A stretch of 40,064 nucleotides of DNA from positions 1 to 40,064 of the forward strand of contig JAYMTA010000116.1 of the NCBI GenBank assembly GCA_036897625.1, written 5' to 3'. The DNA is from Pelargonium cotyledonis (Eukaryota; Streptophyta; Magnoliopsida; Geraniales; Geraniaceae). The notes under the pieces are model-generated. The model was not told where the DNA came from and did not search any database. It saw only the letters and a program-made list of their open reading frames with translations. The position numbers and the translations under genes are program-made. Shown piece by piece: positions 11,201 to 21,607 of the stretch (positions within the stretch are counted from its first letter, which is position 1; each line of letters begins with the position of its first letter).

Positions 11201-13977
11201 TGCTCTTACCAGCTTAAAAATTCCATGCCTATAGGGTGTCCTAAAAAGTAGGAACTCGTTAACTTAGAACAAGACTTTTGCTATTTTCCTTTTTTAATAA
11301 CTCCAAATACATAAGGTTTCAAGGATTTCTTTAGTGATGCAACGCGTAATATTGTTTTACTCTGCCCAGGAATTAGTCCCTTGTTTCAAATTACTATGAA
11401 CCCTATGAATCAAATAGCTTTGGATTGTATTTAGTATTACACCGTACTCGCTAGAGTAACCCACGGGATTTTTTTTCTTTCAAAATACCAATTATATGGC
11501 GCGCTTCAATACTAAGCAAATTCCCCATATACTTGTTATTCTTTATCAATTACTTATTTTTTGTGGCACATTCTGGGTAGAACTTTTTGTTATGTAAACT
11601 TGCTATAGCTAAAAACAGCTTAATAGTAGGATTCTTATTAGTTAATTTATAATAATATTGAATAAAGTAAACTAATCTTGGCTTGGTACAAGGCTCGTAA
11701 GAAAATATAAGATTATATCAGTTTCTGTTTTGCAATTAAGTAAAACTCAAGAAATGATGAGAAAGGCTTCGCCGGGGACAGAGAACAGGGAATAAAGCTA
11801 AGATTCTGTGAAAAGGGGATTTATATTACACTATTAAGGGGTAGTAATTAAACAAGAAAAATGGGCTCACATCAATAACAATTACTAATTTCCTAAAAGC
11901 TTTTAAAACCAAGAGGGTGGAACCCACATAAATAAAGGTAAGAAAGACTCTTTGGCGGTTGCTCTAATGCACTTAAGAGTTGTTTTCACTACCTCAGTAT
12001 ATAAGAACTCTCCCACGAGTATATAATCTTTAATGTTTTTTTTTTACATCTTAAACTAGAGAGTACGCCTCGTAAATTAAAAATAAGAAAAAGAGCATTC
12101 AAGTAATAACAAAGACATAGCTTTATGTAGCACATCACAGCTCTCTCATAGTGATAACTCTATTTATAAATTATAAATGAACAATACATGTTTTTATCAC
12201 CTCCTAGAATTTCATAGTTTTGAAATCATAAAACTTACTTGCTAGTTTATTCGAGTTCGTGTTTTATACTGACTATAGGGTATACTATGGAATTGATCTT
12301 AGATAATTTTATGTTTGATATTACGATCAGAAGAACTTTTTTAGGTGGTCGTTTATAAGCTTAATTGCAAACCCAATTATGAAATAAGTTTTAGGCATTT
12401 ATGCATCATTCACATCTCCTTGCTGTTTTAAGTGTTAAAACAGAACAAGTTGGTTATAATGATTGCTAATAAACATGAAAACTTTGCATTGACGCACAAT
12501 AATAAAATTGCTACAAAAAGATGTTCAGCATAGACTGAAACCTTCTTATGATCCTACATTTTTTGTTTATCAAAATGGAATGTCAAGTATATTCCAAACT
12601 TGATCTTATTAGATGTCTTATTTCAGTCTTGTATGTATCTAGTTCTCCTCCCGGTTTAGGCATAGTACATTGCACTGAAAACGCAATCAGGCATGCATTT
12701 ATTGTATCGTCAGATGATCATAGAATGTTGTGCTGCTCCTTTAATAACATACCAGATGAATTTTGTCCTTCCATTATCAGATATGCCGCGCCAGAGCAAT
12801 ACATCATGAGCACACAAACTCCTTCGGCACCTTCAGCTCCAGTAGCCGCTGCACTTTCTCCTGTCTTGTGGCAGGTACATTAACCTCCATAAATTGTCCC
12901 GGCTTGATCATCAGTTTGCTTATTTCTATCTTATGCCATTGTGTTATTGATACTTCCTGATGGTTTCAATGTTGTTGTTTGTAAACAGTTGAATTTACCA
13001 GATAGATTCGATATCTACAGTACGGGTCTCATATTCTTGCAAATGGTAAGTGATGGATCCATCTTCTATGGTACGGCTAGTATAGAGTGACATGAACTCA
13101 TGAGTTTGAAACTTCTTAATATATGGAGTTTGTGTTGGGTAATATGAATACAAATGTTGAAAGACATGCTCGGTTTTTGAAAGGATGAAACCTCCTGAAC
13201 TGTCTGATATGAACATTGGCAAGATATTTAAACGTTAGCTCTAAACATAGAGTTTTTTTTAACTTCAATCAGCTTTATCACACTTCTAACTTACTATTTT
13301 TATTATAGGCGTTCCCATCATTACGCACAGACAGTAGTTTGATACAGTTCAACCGTCAACTAAAGAGATGTGACTATGACTTAGTTGCGTGGAGGAAAAG
13401 CGTAGAGCCCCGTGCCAGTGGGGACCTTCGAAGAGGCTTCCAGTTGTTGGATCTAGATGATGGGATAGGATGGGAACTTCTGACGTCAATGGTTCGGTAC
13501 AAAGCTCGTCAACGAACAAGTGCTAAAGCAGCTTTAACTCATCCCTACTTTGACAGGGAAGGACTATTAGCCTTGTCCTTCATGCAAAAGCTGAGGCTGC
13601 AAATTTTCCGTGCCACACAACAGGATTACGAGGAAGGGTCCAAGTGGATTATTCGGCTAATGGCGAAGTCAGGAACCGAACAGGATGGTGGCTTCACTGA
13701 AGTCCAGCTTCAAGAGCTGCGAGTGCATATCTAAACTACAAACATAGCATTGTTTGCAATAATAATTGTTTGTTGTCGAGAACATGATATTAATTTGCCT
13801 CCTGTGCAGGAAAAGAAGCCGGAAAAGGCTAGTAGAGCAAGTGCTCCGAGAAATGCTCTTGCTTCGGCTCTTAGGCTCCAGAGGAAGATTGTACGAACAT
13901 TAAACGAGAGCATGGGTGAGCTGAACAACAGTAGGAAGAGCCTATGGTGGAGCAGGTGGATCCCGAGAGAGGAATGA
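8279..13977 (+). CDS. STN7: STN7 thylakoid Ser/Thr protein kinase (state transitions)
   Basis: Ten predicted exons: 8279-8677, 8896-8982, 9185-9307, 9443-9545, 10493-10657, 10759-10852, 12781-12874, 12989-13045, 13309-13722, 13810-13977; 567 aa (Arabidopsis STN7 is 562). Residues 1 to about 50 form a chloroplast transit peptide. [11 protein letters not shown] holds the two conserved redox cysteines (C67, C72), and a membrane span follows near residues 87-110. The kinase domain shows GEGAFG, the ATP lysine in VLKK (about K170), HRDVKPQN with catalytic D282, and IIDLG in place of DFG, as in the family. The C-terminal tail ends WIPREE. STN7 phosphorylates LHCII when plastoquinone is reduced and is needed for state transitions and acclimation. 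Intron 6 is unusually long (1928 bp), with no identifiable insertion. The exon 4/5 junction can be drawn two ways (9541/10489 or 9545/10493) with the same protein. Confidence 0.96.
8796..8911 (+). repeat. Tandem duplication of the intron 1/exon 2 boundary of STN7
   Basis: Sequence at about 8796-8848 recurs at 8861-8913, an offset of 65 bp. Both copies share ATTATGTATCT.ATTCCTTT and GGTTTGTCATT, then an AG and GATG.TTTT. The second copy contains the genuine acceptor CAG and the start of exon 2 (codons DDFV). The first copy reads GAG followed by a degenerate exon start that runs into TGA after nine codons. Identity is roughly 85% by eye. Confidence 0.7.
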
Positions 13978-14936
13978 AGAATGTGGTTGCGGCGGCGCCT
14001 TGACATATATATAGCAGTACATATTTTGTGCTCTCATTTCTGTAAATTTTTGTGTACTTAGCCAATACATATTTACAAACAAATTTGAACGTTCCTTGTA
14101 AACTGTTGTATTTGCACCAAGGTATAGAATGAGTTGTAAAGCAAGCTAACATATAAAGTATTCTGAGTCTTTAGCCTTCCAAAGTAGCTTAGTAGTAAAG
14201 TTATAGTAAGTATTGACAGTGGAGTAAAGCTACGTGGTTATAGCACCGGTTAATGTAACTAGCATCCAAGGGTTCAAGGCTTTCACATAACTTTTTACAA
14301 TTCCATGTTGAGACAAGCAGTTGATGCACTTTAGATTTTTTTTAAGATCTCAAGTTCGAGTATGAAACACTGGTCTTATATGTCTGCTTTCCTGTTGTGT
14401 ATCAAAAATATAATTCGATCAAGGGGATAAATATGTGTACTTGGTGCTCATGATGTAGGAGATGCATTATGGTGTTAAGAAATGAAAAAAAAAGAAGCTA
14501 ATCCTAAATCCCGAACCGCTCCTAACCAGCCCAATCTCAATCTGGACCAATATGCGGTCTAATGCCCAACCCGAAAAGCTCATGGTTGGGCCACGAGTGA
14601 CAACGCTTTAATTAGCAGATGACCCTCAGTTTTGATTTATTAGTTGAGACTATCAGTCAAAACACAAATAAATCTAGACAAAATGCAGATTAGGGCATGA
14701 GCATTGATTGATGCGCCGACATCTTCTCGTTGATATTGATTTATTGGATGAGAGTTTTCATTTAAAACGATTAGTCGTTCGGCATCGGAAGCAAGAAACG
14801 ACACCGCATGAGTCTGTGAAGCGAAAAGGAGGAAAACTGAAATTTGCAGAGAGAGTCGAAAAGGAGGAAAGCGAAGGCAAGGTAGGAGAAAAGGAGGAAG
14901 AAGGTTTTGAGAAGCAAATCATTATCAAATCGAGAA
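13978..14936. other. Intergenic region between STN7 and the small membrane protein gene
   Basis: It contains the STN7 3' untranslated region, a weak tRNA-like stretch near 14225-14285 (a possible degraded SINE, not firmly supported), and the promoter of the next gene. A TGGGCC site II motif lies at 14587-14592. An overlapping frame at 14708-15028 is out of register with the better-supported start at 14937 and is probably not coding. Confidence 0.45.
14587..14592 (+). promoter_or_regulatory. Single site II motif (TGGGCC) upstream of the small membrane protein gene
   Basis: TGGGCC 345 bp before the start codon at 14937. It matches the TCP-binding site II consensus, but a single copy is weak evidence. 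Confidence 0.3.
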
Positions 14937-16722
14937 ATGGAGTCGGCGACACCTCCTCCGATTCAGCCTCCCAAGGAGTCCAAAGTGAAGCTCTACAAGT
15001 TCATTTGGCGTGCCCTCTTGATTTCTAACCTTGCTCTCGGAGGTAATATTTTACATCGATACTTACACATATATATGTATTGTATTCATATTTTTCTCAT
15101 TCCACTGTAATGTATATGGATGCTGGAAACCCTAGTTTTGCTTCTAAATTTTAGCTACTGGGTTTCTAGTGTTTTGGGTTTTGTGCATACAAGGTGTTTG
15201 ATTTTATGCTTAGGTGAGCTGCTGAGAAGTTTCTTGCTGCTTGCATTACTAGTTATTTAAACTCTTGCTTACAATCAATAAAGAGAGGCCAAGGTTCTCG
15301 TCTCACCGTTGTAGGCTGACGATAGTGTCTTTTATATATACTTGACCATACTTTTGCATAGATACTGTTTGCACAACTAAAATACATGATCTCCAAGTCA
15401 CAAGGCATCAACTATACTGCTGCGCTAACTCTCACGCTCCCTTGCTTCCAATGAAATGATGCCCTTGCTCAGTTGTTAGTGGTAGTGATTCCTCCTCGGC
15501 TGATCTATGTTTTTTTAATGACCCCTCATTCAGTTAATGAGTTAAACATTTTCGCCTATTAGGCTTGGATTTCTCCTTGATATTTTTGGAATTTCAGAAG
15601 AGTTTTTTCTTAAGATGCAAGTCAACTTCTAATATTGGAAAATTTTGATAACTAATCCTGTTTGTGATGATAACTTTTAATGAGGACCTGTGGGTTTTTC
15701 TATTTCTGGGATATAGCATTTGATCAATGTCTGAGATTAGTGGATGAAAAACTAAATCACTTGAGATTTAAAGAAATTTGTACTGTTATGAAATTAGTAG
15801 GTTGTCATGATCATTGGAGGATGGATGTCAAATCTCCTTACTGCTATGTAGAACCTTAGATATACATCATTTAGAAAGTTAGTGTGAAATTGGCCTGCAA
15901 GCATGGCATTCCTAGTTTTTATGGATAGATGGTTGGCTTTTGAGATTGCTATTGTACCTGAGGTGCACTAATTTTGTTTTGCTGTAGTGCTGGTTTCTAA
16001 TATATAGTGCGTCCCTTTTATGTTGGTAATCCTGGATTGTTCTCCAATAAGTTGACTTAGTTGAGAATCTAGTTTATGAATTGTCTGCAATATACTTTGT
16101 TAAATGGCTGAACTCAGACCTTCAGTGATAACTCGGCTGAGATTTTGAGGGGGCTGATAATTGCAAGCAAAAATGCTAAGCTAATAATCATGACATGTCT
16201 TTTGGTTTTGCTATGATACCAACATGCTATGGTATAAATAGGATGCACTTCTATTCATAATATTCCTTATTATTTCCCAACCGACTCTTTGATGCTCATA
16301 AGCAAGAAGTTCGCAAACAAGTTTTTGTATTATCAGATTTCAGTCACAGGACAATTTACTTTCATTTTCCAGGCTATATGTTTATAAGAAAGAAAACCGT
16401 AAATGATGCAAGTACTGATAAAAGAAAGCAGAAGGACAAAAAAGCTGAAAAAAGAAGCAAAGGTCCTGCTGAAGTTGAACCTACACAAATTGCAAGTTCA
16501 GAAGCTATAGATCCCGAGACACCACCACTCCCTCCACCAGTACCGGTGCCTGTTAGAGTGCTGGAGCCGATCCCTGTTGATCAGCAGCGTGAGCTTTTCC
16601 AGTGGATGTTGGAAGAGAAGAGAAAGATTAATCCCAAGAATCGTGATGAGAAGAAACAAATTGATGAAGACAAGGCTGTCCTCAAACACTTTATCCGTGC
16701 AGAGTCCATTCCAAGTATTTGA
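14937..16722 (+). CDS. Small plant single-pass membrane protein of unknown function (151 aa)
   Basis: Two exons are predicted: 14937-15042 and 16373-16722, joined in phase 1 through a Gly codon, giving 151 aa. The ATG at 14937 begins MESATPPPIQPP. A hydrophobic segment at about residues 26-40 (IWRALLISNLALGGYMF) is split by the 1330-bp intron. After it come a Lys-rich basic stretch (residues 40-60), a Pro-rich linker (ETPPLPPPVPVPV) and a charged helical C terminus containing DQQRELFQWMLEEKRK and ending RAESIPSI. The layout suggests an N-terminal anchor with the charged tail on the other side of the membrane. I believe similar short proteins occur in other plants but cannot name a function. 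Organelle targeting is undetermined. Splice sites are canonical and the frame stays open across them. Confidence 0.75.
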
Positions 16723-17560
16723 CGCTTCTCTACTTAGTTGTGGGATACACATATTTTTGGCCCTCAAGAAATTATACGAACTATTACCGAGCTTCATTTT
16801 TTTTTGGCTCTCAGTCGATCATAGGATGTGGATTTCACTTTTGTTTGGTTAGGTAGGAATATCCTCTTTTATTATTGAAGATATGAAATTAATCCGAGGA
16901 ACTGTGACTATGAGGGATGATTGGATATGACACTTTGTTTTGGCGTTTCATAACACTTGATTACTTTATGTTTTGCGTCCGTATGTTAAAACTAACTGAA
17001 TTTAGAGAGTGATTCATTTGGTTTATGAAATATTTCAAAACTACCTCTTAACTTTACCCTAACACACTTAATTCCTCTCTGATACATCATCATCATCTTC
17101 AACCTTCCATAGCAGCAGTTGCTGCGAGGCCAGAACCGGCAGCAGCAACTGTCAAACCTAAACCAGGCACAACCGCAGTCTTTGCTCAAGCTTGGAACCA
17201 AAAAGCTTGATGAATATTCCGGCACTAGAGTCTAGAATCTTCAAAAGCTTTAAATCTTATTTTGTAGTCTATGTGAGGTAGTTTTGTCATTTTATATAAT
17301 AAGTTGGTATTCAGTCCATTACGGATGAAGTGAAAAACACAGGGCAATCATATGTTATGAAAACAAAGACACAACGTAAAAACTGAGTGTGATGCAAATA
17401 TAAAAGATCGAGAAAGTAGAATTGCATAAAATGTGCATGAAGTATGCACATGATCTTATTCATCAAACCATCCCAAACTACAAAATAGTTTCAAACATGA
17501 TCCTAAACCTAATTCTAACCAAAAAGTAGTAGCAATAACTTGAGAAAAAGACACATGGTT
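16723..17560. other. Convergent intergenic region with a coding-like fragment
   Basis: The 3' ends of the small membrane protein gene (+) and the beta-galactosidase gene (-) face each other. Most of the stretch is AT-rich 3' flanking sequence. At 17103-17210 the plus strand reads as a Pro/Ala-rich peptide and closes with TGA; it is described separately. Confidence 0.5.
17103..17210 (+). pseudogene. Possible orphan C-terminal coding fragment
   Basis: One plus-strand frame reads PSIAAVAARPEPAAAT, then KPKPGTTAVFAQAWNQKA and TGA. Composition (Ala, Pro, Lys, GC-rich codons) is unlike the AT-rich flanks and looks like the end of a real protein. Upstream the frame degenerates into His and Ser repeats without an ATG. 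An AG at 17111-17112 could be a splice acceptor. I do not recognise the parent. It may be a terminal exon missed by me, a gene relic, or chance. Confidence 0.2.
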
Positions 17561-20500
17561 CTAAAAGCTGGATCCGCAAACAACCTCAACAGCCAACCTG
17601 TAGGTCTCTGCGTGGCAACCAGTAGGCCCAAGCTTAGCCTCCGACACGTCCAAGGAACAGCTCTGTTGTCCGAGACACGCCTCCTCCACAACCGATTTTG
17701 CATTAGGAGCCTCGCACGTGCCCTTCGTGAAAGACCCGCACGTGCCCTGAGGCTCCCCAAAGCTCGCGAACCGAACCTGCGTAACAACCTGCGAGCCTTG
17801 GCACGACAGCTCCAACACGTTCCCTTCGTAAGCATCGGCGCACGCTTTTTCGACCGTTACGGTCTGGAACTTGATGAGCCCAGGGTTGCCACCCATTTCC
17901 TCGAACAAAACCAGAGTGTTGTCGCTCATGTCTTCTTTCAAGAACGATCTCGGAACATGGTACCATCTCTGGCTCGGCTTGCCACAGTTGGTCAAGCACT
18001 TGTTGGGTTCGTATTTGTTGCGGTAGTCGCAGTTCGAGCTGCAACCATCTTCGGTGGCTAAGAAAGTGGTCCAGTAGCGGCCGATGTTGTTGGCGTTGAA
18101 CCAAGCCACGCCCTTGTCCATGCCCATCAGGTCCACCACGACCGGGTCGGATCCTAGTGGGGTCTTGAAAGTGGTCTTGTACCAGGTGAATTTTTTGTTC
18201 GTCGGGAGGTTCGTGGTGCGCCACAAGTAGTTGTTGCGGTGGTTTTGCTGGTGGAGGCCGATTTTGTCACCGTGCATACCAACCTTGTACACCCACTGGT
18301 TCGAGGACAGATCCAGAGTTTTCGTCCAGTTGTCTTTCTTCGTCGCGATCAGCTCCACCGGACCGTCGATCCCCACGCCCCATGTGTCAAAGAATTCCCC
18401 GTAATTCTAAACAATTACATGCATTAATCAGTTAAGTTCGAGCTTCGGTTGATACGCTTTTTCATAAAAAAAAAATGTTGACTTACCGGCAATCCAACGG
18501 TGATACTGAGCAAAGATAATGAGTTGACGCCGGGGTGCAACTTCACGCGCCTCTCGAAAGTGAAGCCGTGTGTATCCCTAGAATAGTCGGATCCTGAAAT
18601 CATATATGTCAATAATCTATTAAGCAATTTTTCATTTTTCTATTTTTCAAATCAACTAAACCAGTTTTTCAGTTTTCTTTTGAATTTTCATCGATCTATA
18701 TACTTACCGACGTGGCGTCCATTGATGAAGGCGTGAAGAAGATGGCCGTTTGTGTGCACTCTCAAGGTCGCTTTCTTGGTTCCCAAGCTTTCAAAACTAG
18801 CAAATTACATAGACAACAACATTAAATCAAGAACTGAGACACAATCAAATGCAATAGGGTTCATGTAAAATTATAAATCTTACCTCGTCATGTACCACAA
18901 ATAATCAGAAGTGTCATTGGTGACAACTTTCTGGTCCAAGAGCTGTGGAGCAATCAAATCACCACCTCTGATGAGACCTTTGTGGAGATGCTCCATATAT
19001 TCAGAAGTCCATTTCCATTTCAATCCATATGGCTCAATTCCGTCGTCTGCTTCATTGTCCTTCTTCACAAAAATGGAGGTCTGGCTGTTCACTTTTGCGG
19101 TGTTGTAAGCTTCTGTGTAGCAATCCGGGAGGATGCTCACAGACCATGCAGGAACCGTGTAGTTATGCTCGTAAAGCTCGAACACCAGATCTTCGTCGCC
19201 CGAATTTCCCAGAAAACAAGCTTGCTTTCCTTCGTAGTTGTAAATTGTGGCCTAGAATAAAACTCTGAATCTTAGTCGTTCAGTAAATGAGGTCTCATGG
19301 TTGAGTCTCGGTTGGTACACAACAAACTCACCGATTTGGAAGAATTGTCATCGTAAGTGATTTGCTGTACGGAACCGTAGGTGAGGATTTTCTCCATTGA
19401 TCTGAGGAGAAGGTGAAGCTGCTTCAAATGTCCCCATTTTGGCTGATTCAAATTTCCTACAAAATTCAAATTATCATCAACAATTTAAACTTCAAAAAAA
19501 AAAAAACAGAGAATTAATGAATAATGTTTTTTTTTTCCTTTCGAATTTATGTATACCATATTCATCGAGCGGAGCATCGTAGTCATATGAAGTGGTGATA
19601 TATGGACCGCCCGAGGACCGACCAAAATTTGTGCCACCATGGTACTGAGACGATGAATTGGAGCGAGTAATTATTTGATTAGTGAAGCAAATACGTTATT
19701 TAAGAGTGTAATTACAAATTACAATAATTAACTAATTACCATGTAATAGTTTTGTACAGTTCCACCAAGTTGAAAGAATCGAGCTACAGCATAAGCAAGA
19801 TCCTCTGCAGTTCTGTGTGGATCTTTCATACCCCAATCCTTGAACCTATTTTTAATTAAATATATAATTAATTAACAAATTAACATAGTAAAAATTAAAA
19901 ACAAAACTAATTAATTAGAAATTAAAAATACCAGCCAGTCCAGTTCTCTGTCCAGATTTTAGGAGTGTTTTCTTTGGGCTTGAAAGAATCACAATAGTAG
20001 CCATTGCAGGTGCTTATCTGCAAAAATAAATATTTATATATATCATCAAATTAATTGAAGTAATTAATAATTGTATTATTAACCCAGTGGGTTGGCGTAG
20101 TTGGTTTAGCACTACGTCCCTTAAGCAAGAGGTTGGGAGTTCGAATCTCAGCTCTTGTGAATGGAAAACACTCATGGGCCAACCTTCTACCGCTTAGTGC
20201 GCTGACAGTGAGGCGAGTGGAAATTAGTTTGAGTGTGGTAAAATGACTTAAAGGTGCTAACCGCGAGTGCGTGGGCCCGCTCAGGAACCCCATGGTATAC
20301 ACCGAAAATAAAAATAATTGTATTATTATTTTTATAAAATAATATTGCTTACAATTTGGTCTGGAGCATCGTTTTGTTGACACATGATCCATGGAATGTC
20401 AATATTGTAATTTAGAGCCAATTTGGCACACCAATTGACATAATCTTTTGCTCCATCACCATATTTGGAAGCTACATTTCCAAATTCATTTTCAATCTGG

Positions 20501-21547
20501 TTTCAAATAAACAAACAAAAAAAAAAGATTAATTAGTATAATTATGTATCTCAATGATTTTGTAAATACTAAAAAATGTATTGTGAAAATTAATTACCTG
20601 AGCAATAATGATTGGACCTCCTTGAGATGCAAAGAGATTCTCATGTCTCATGGTGTCAACAATTAAGGTGGTGAAAGTTCTCATCTCATCCTATTTATTT
20701 TAAAAAAAAATTAGAGCAAAAATCAAAATTAGTAAAATGTAATTGCAAGAAAAAACTAATTATAATTAATTGTGAAGTTAATTAACTACCAGGTACACAG
20801 AATTGGTGGTTCTGAGATGATCAACACCAGGCATGTTGTGCAACCAAACTGGAAATCCTCTGAGGACATTTAAAAAAAAAAGTAAAAAATAATTAAAGTT
20901 ACAATTAGAATAAAAGATTATATAAACTTATAATACAAGTAACACGCAAATATAAATTTACCCATAATTCCACTCGGCGCAAACATATGGTCCGATCCGA
21001 AGAATAGCATAAAGTCCAGTGTCTTGTATGGTCTTTATGAACCTCACAAGATCTAGATTTCCACTAAAATCATACTAAAGAAACATGACACAAAGTTCAA
21101 TATCAGATTATAAAAGTCAACAAACTTGTAAACTCTACTAGTTTTTTTTTTTTTTTTTTGACTCTACTAGTTAAAACAAAGGAGAAATGAAAGTAAACCT
21201 CGCGACGACGTGGTTCATGCGCGTTCCAGAAAACATAAGTTTCAATTGCATTCAGACCACCGTCTTTAGCTTTCTGGATGAGATCTTTCCACATCTACAC
21301 GCGAATTCAGTCAACGTTACAAATTAGTAACAGTAAATAATTAAGCAAGAAACTAACACCGAATTGAACTAATTAAGCATACCCCAGGAGTGCTACGAGG
21401 GTAGTGAATGGAACCCGAGATTATGAGCTTTCTATCTCCATTAATGGTTATGGCTCTGCTGTCATAGGAGACATCCATAGCTGAAGAACACAGACATGTT
21501 GAAAATAAAATGAGGCTCAACACAAATAATTTGCTGCTAACACCCAT
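17561..21547 (-). CDS. Plant beta-galactosidase, glycoside hydrolase family 35, with C-terminal SUEL lectin domain
   Basis: Fourteen exons on the minus strand (first to last): 21383-21547, 21199-21294, 20962-21074, 20790-20859, 20598-20690, 20353-20496, 19932-20017, 19740-19845, 19557-19644, 19332-19456, 18884-19251, 18708-18796, 18487-18593, 17561-18406; 831 aa. An N-terminal signal peptide (about residues 1-24) sends it to the apoplast. The GH35 core has [14 protein letters not shown] with acid/base Glu183 and IWTENWTGW with nucleophile Glu251, plus [10 protein letters not shown]. Beta-sandwich domains follow. Residues about 744-829 are a Cys-rich galactose-binding lectin module ending EVVC. 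The family removes terminal beta-galactose from cell-wall polysaccharides; the closest Arabidopsis members are probably of the BGAL7/BGAL15 type. An in-frame ATG at 21586 lies too close to the TATA box to be transcribed, so 21547 is chosen. Confidence 0.95.
20066..20328 (+). mobile_element. tRNA-derived SINE with perfect 16-bp target-site duplications, in beta-galactosidase intron 6
   Basis: The body is about 20082-20312 (231 bp). A pol III A box (TGGCGTAGTTGG) lies at 20093-20104 and a B box (GTTCGAATC) at 20139-20147, the spacing of a tRNA gene. The tail is A-rich (GAAAATAAAA). The body is flanked by identical AATAATTGTATTATTA at 20066-20081 and 20313-20328. This is the standard signature of LINE-mobilised SINE insertion, and the perfect duplications suggest it is fairly recent. 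It is antisense to the host gene. A diverged relative lies at about 28348-28555. Confidence 0.9.
21132..21172 (-). mobile_element. Minimal poly(A)-type insertion flanked by direct repeats, in beta-galactosidase intron 2
   Basis: ACTCTACTAG at 21132-21141 is followed by T18 and a G, then an identical ACTCTACTAG at 21161-21170. Both copies are followed by at least two T, so the repeat may be 12 bp. On the transcribed (minus) strand this is a C plus A run between target-site duplications, as expected from a LINE-type retroposition event that copied almost only a poly(A) tail. Slippage alone would not duplicate the flank. Confidence 0.55.
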
Positions 21548-21599
21548 TTTTGCTACTGATTTGTTGTGCTTGTTACTTGAATGCAACTATAATTTGGAG

Positions 21600-21607
21600 T
21601 ATTTATA
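21600..21607 (-). promoter_or_regulatory. TATA box of the beta-galactosidase gene
   Basis: The minus strand reads TATAAATA here, 53 bp before the ATG at 21547. A start 25-32 bp downstream falls near 21570-21577, giving a leader of about 25-30 nt. This supports the ATG at 21547 over the one at 21586. Confidence 0.6.

Noticed and set aside
12548..12780. Coding extension upstream of STN7 exon 7
   Set aside because: Open by chance in the intron. The family protein resumes exactly after the AG at 12780 with Y-A-A-P-E-Q.
14708..15028. 106-codon plus-strand frame overlapping the start of the small membrane protein
   Set aside because: It runs in another register across the donor at 15042 and lacks a conserved pattern. 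The MESATPPP frame splices cleanly to an open exon 2.
17540..18061. 173-codon plus-strand frame, Arg/Leu-rich
   Set aside because: It is antisense to the last exon of the beta-galactosidase gene (lectin domain), which is well supported. A second overlapping minus-strand frame is also a shadow.
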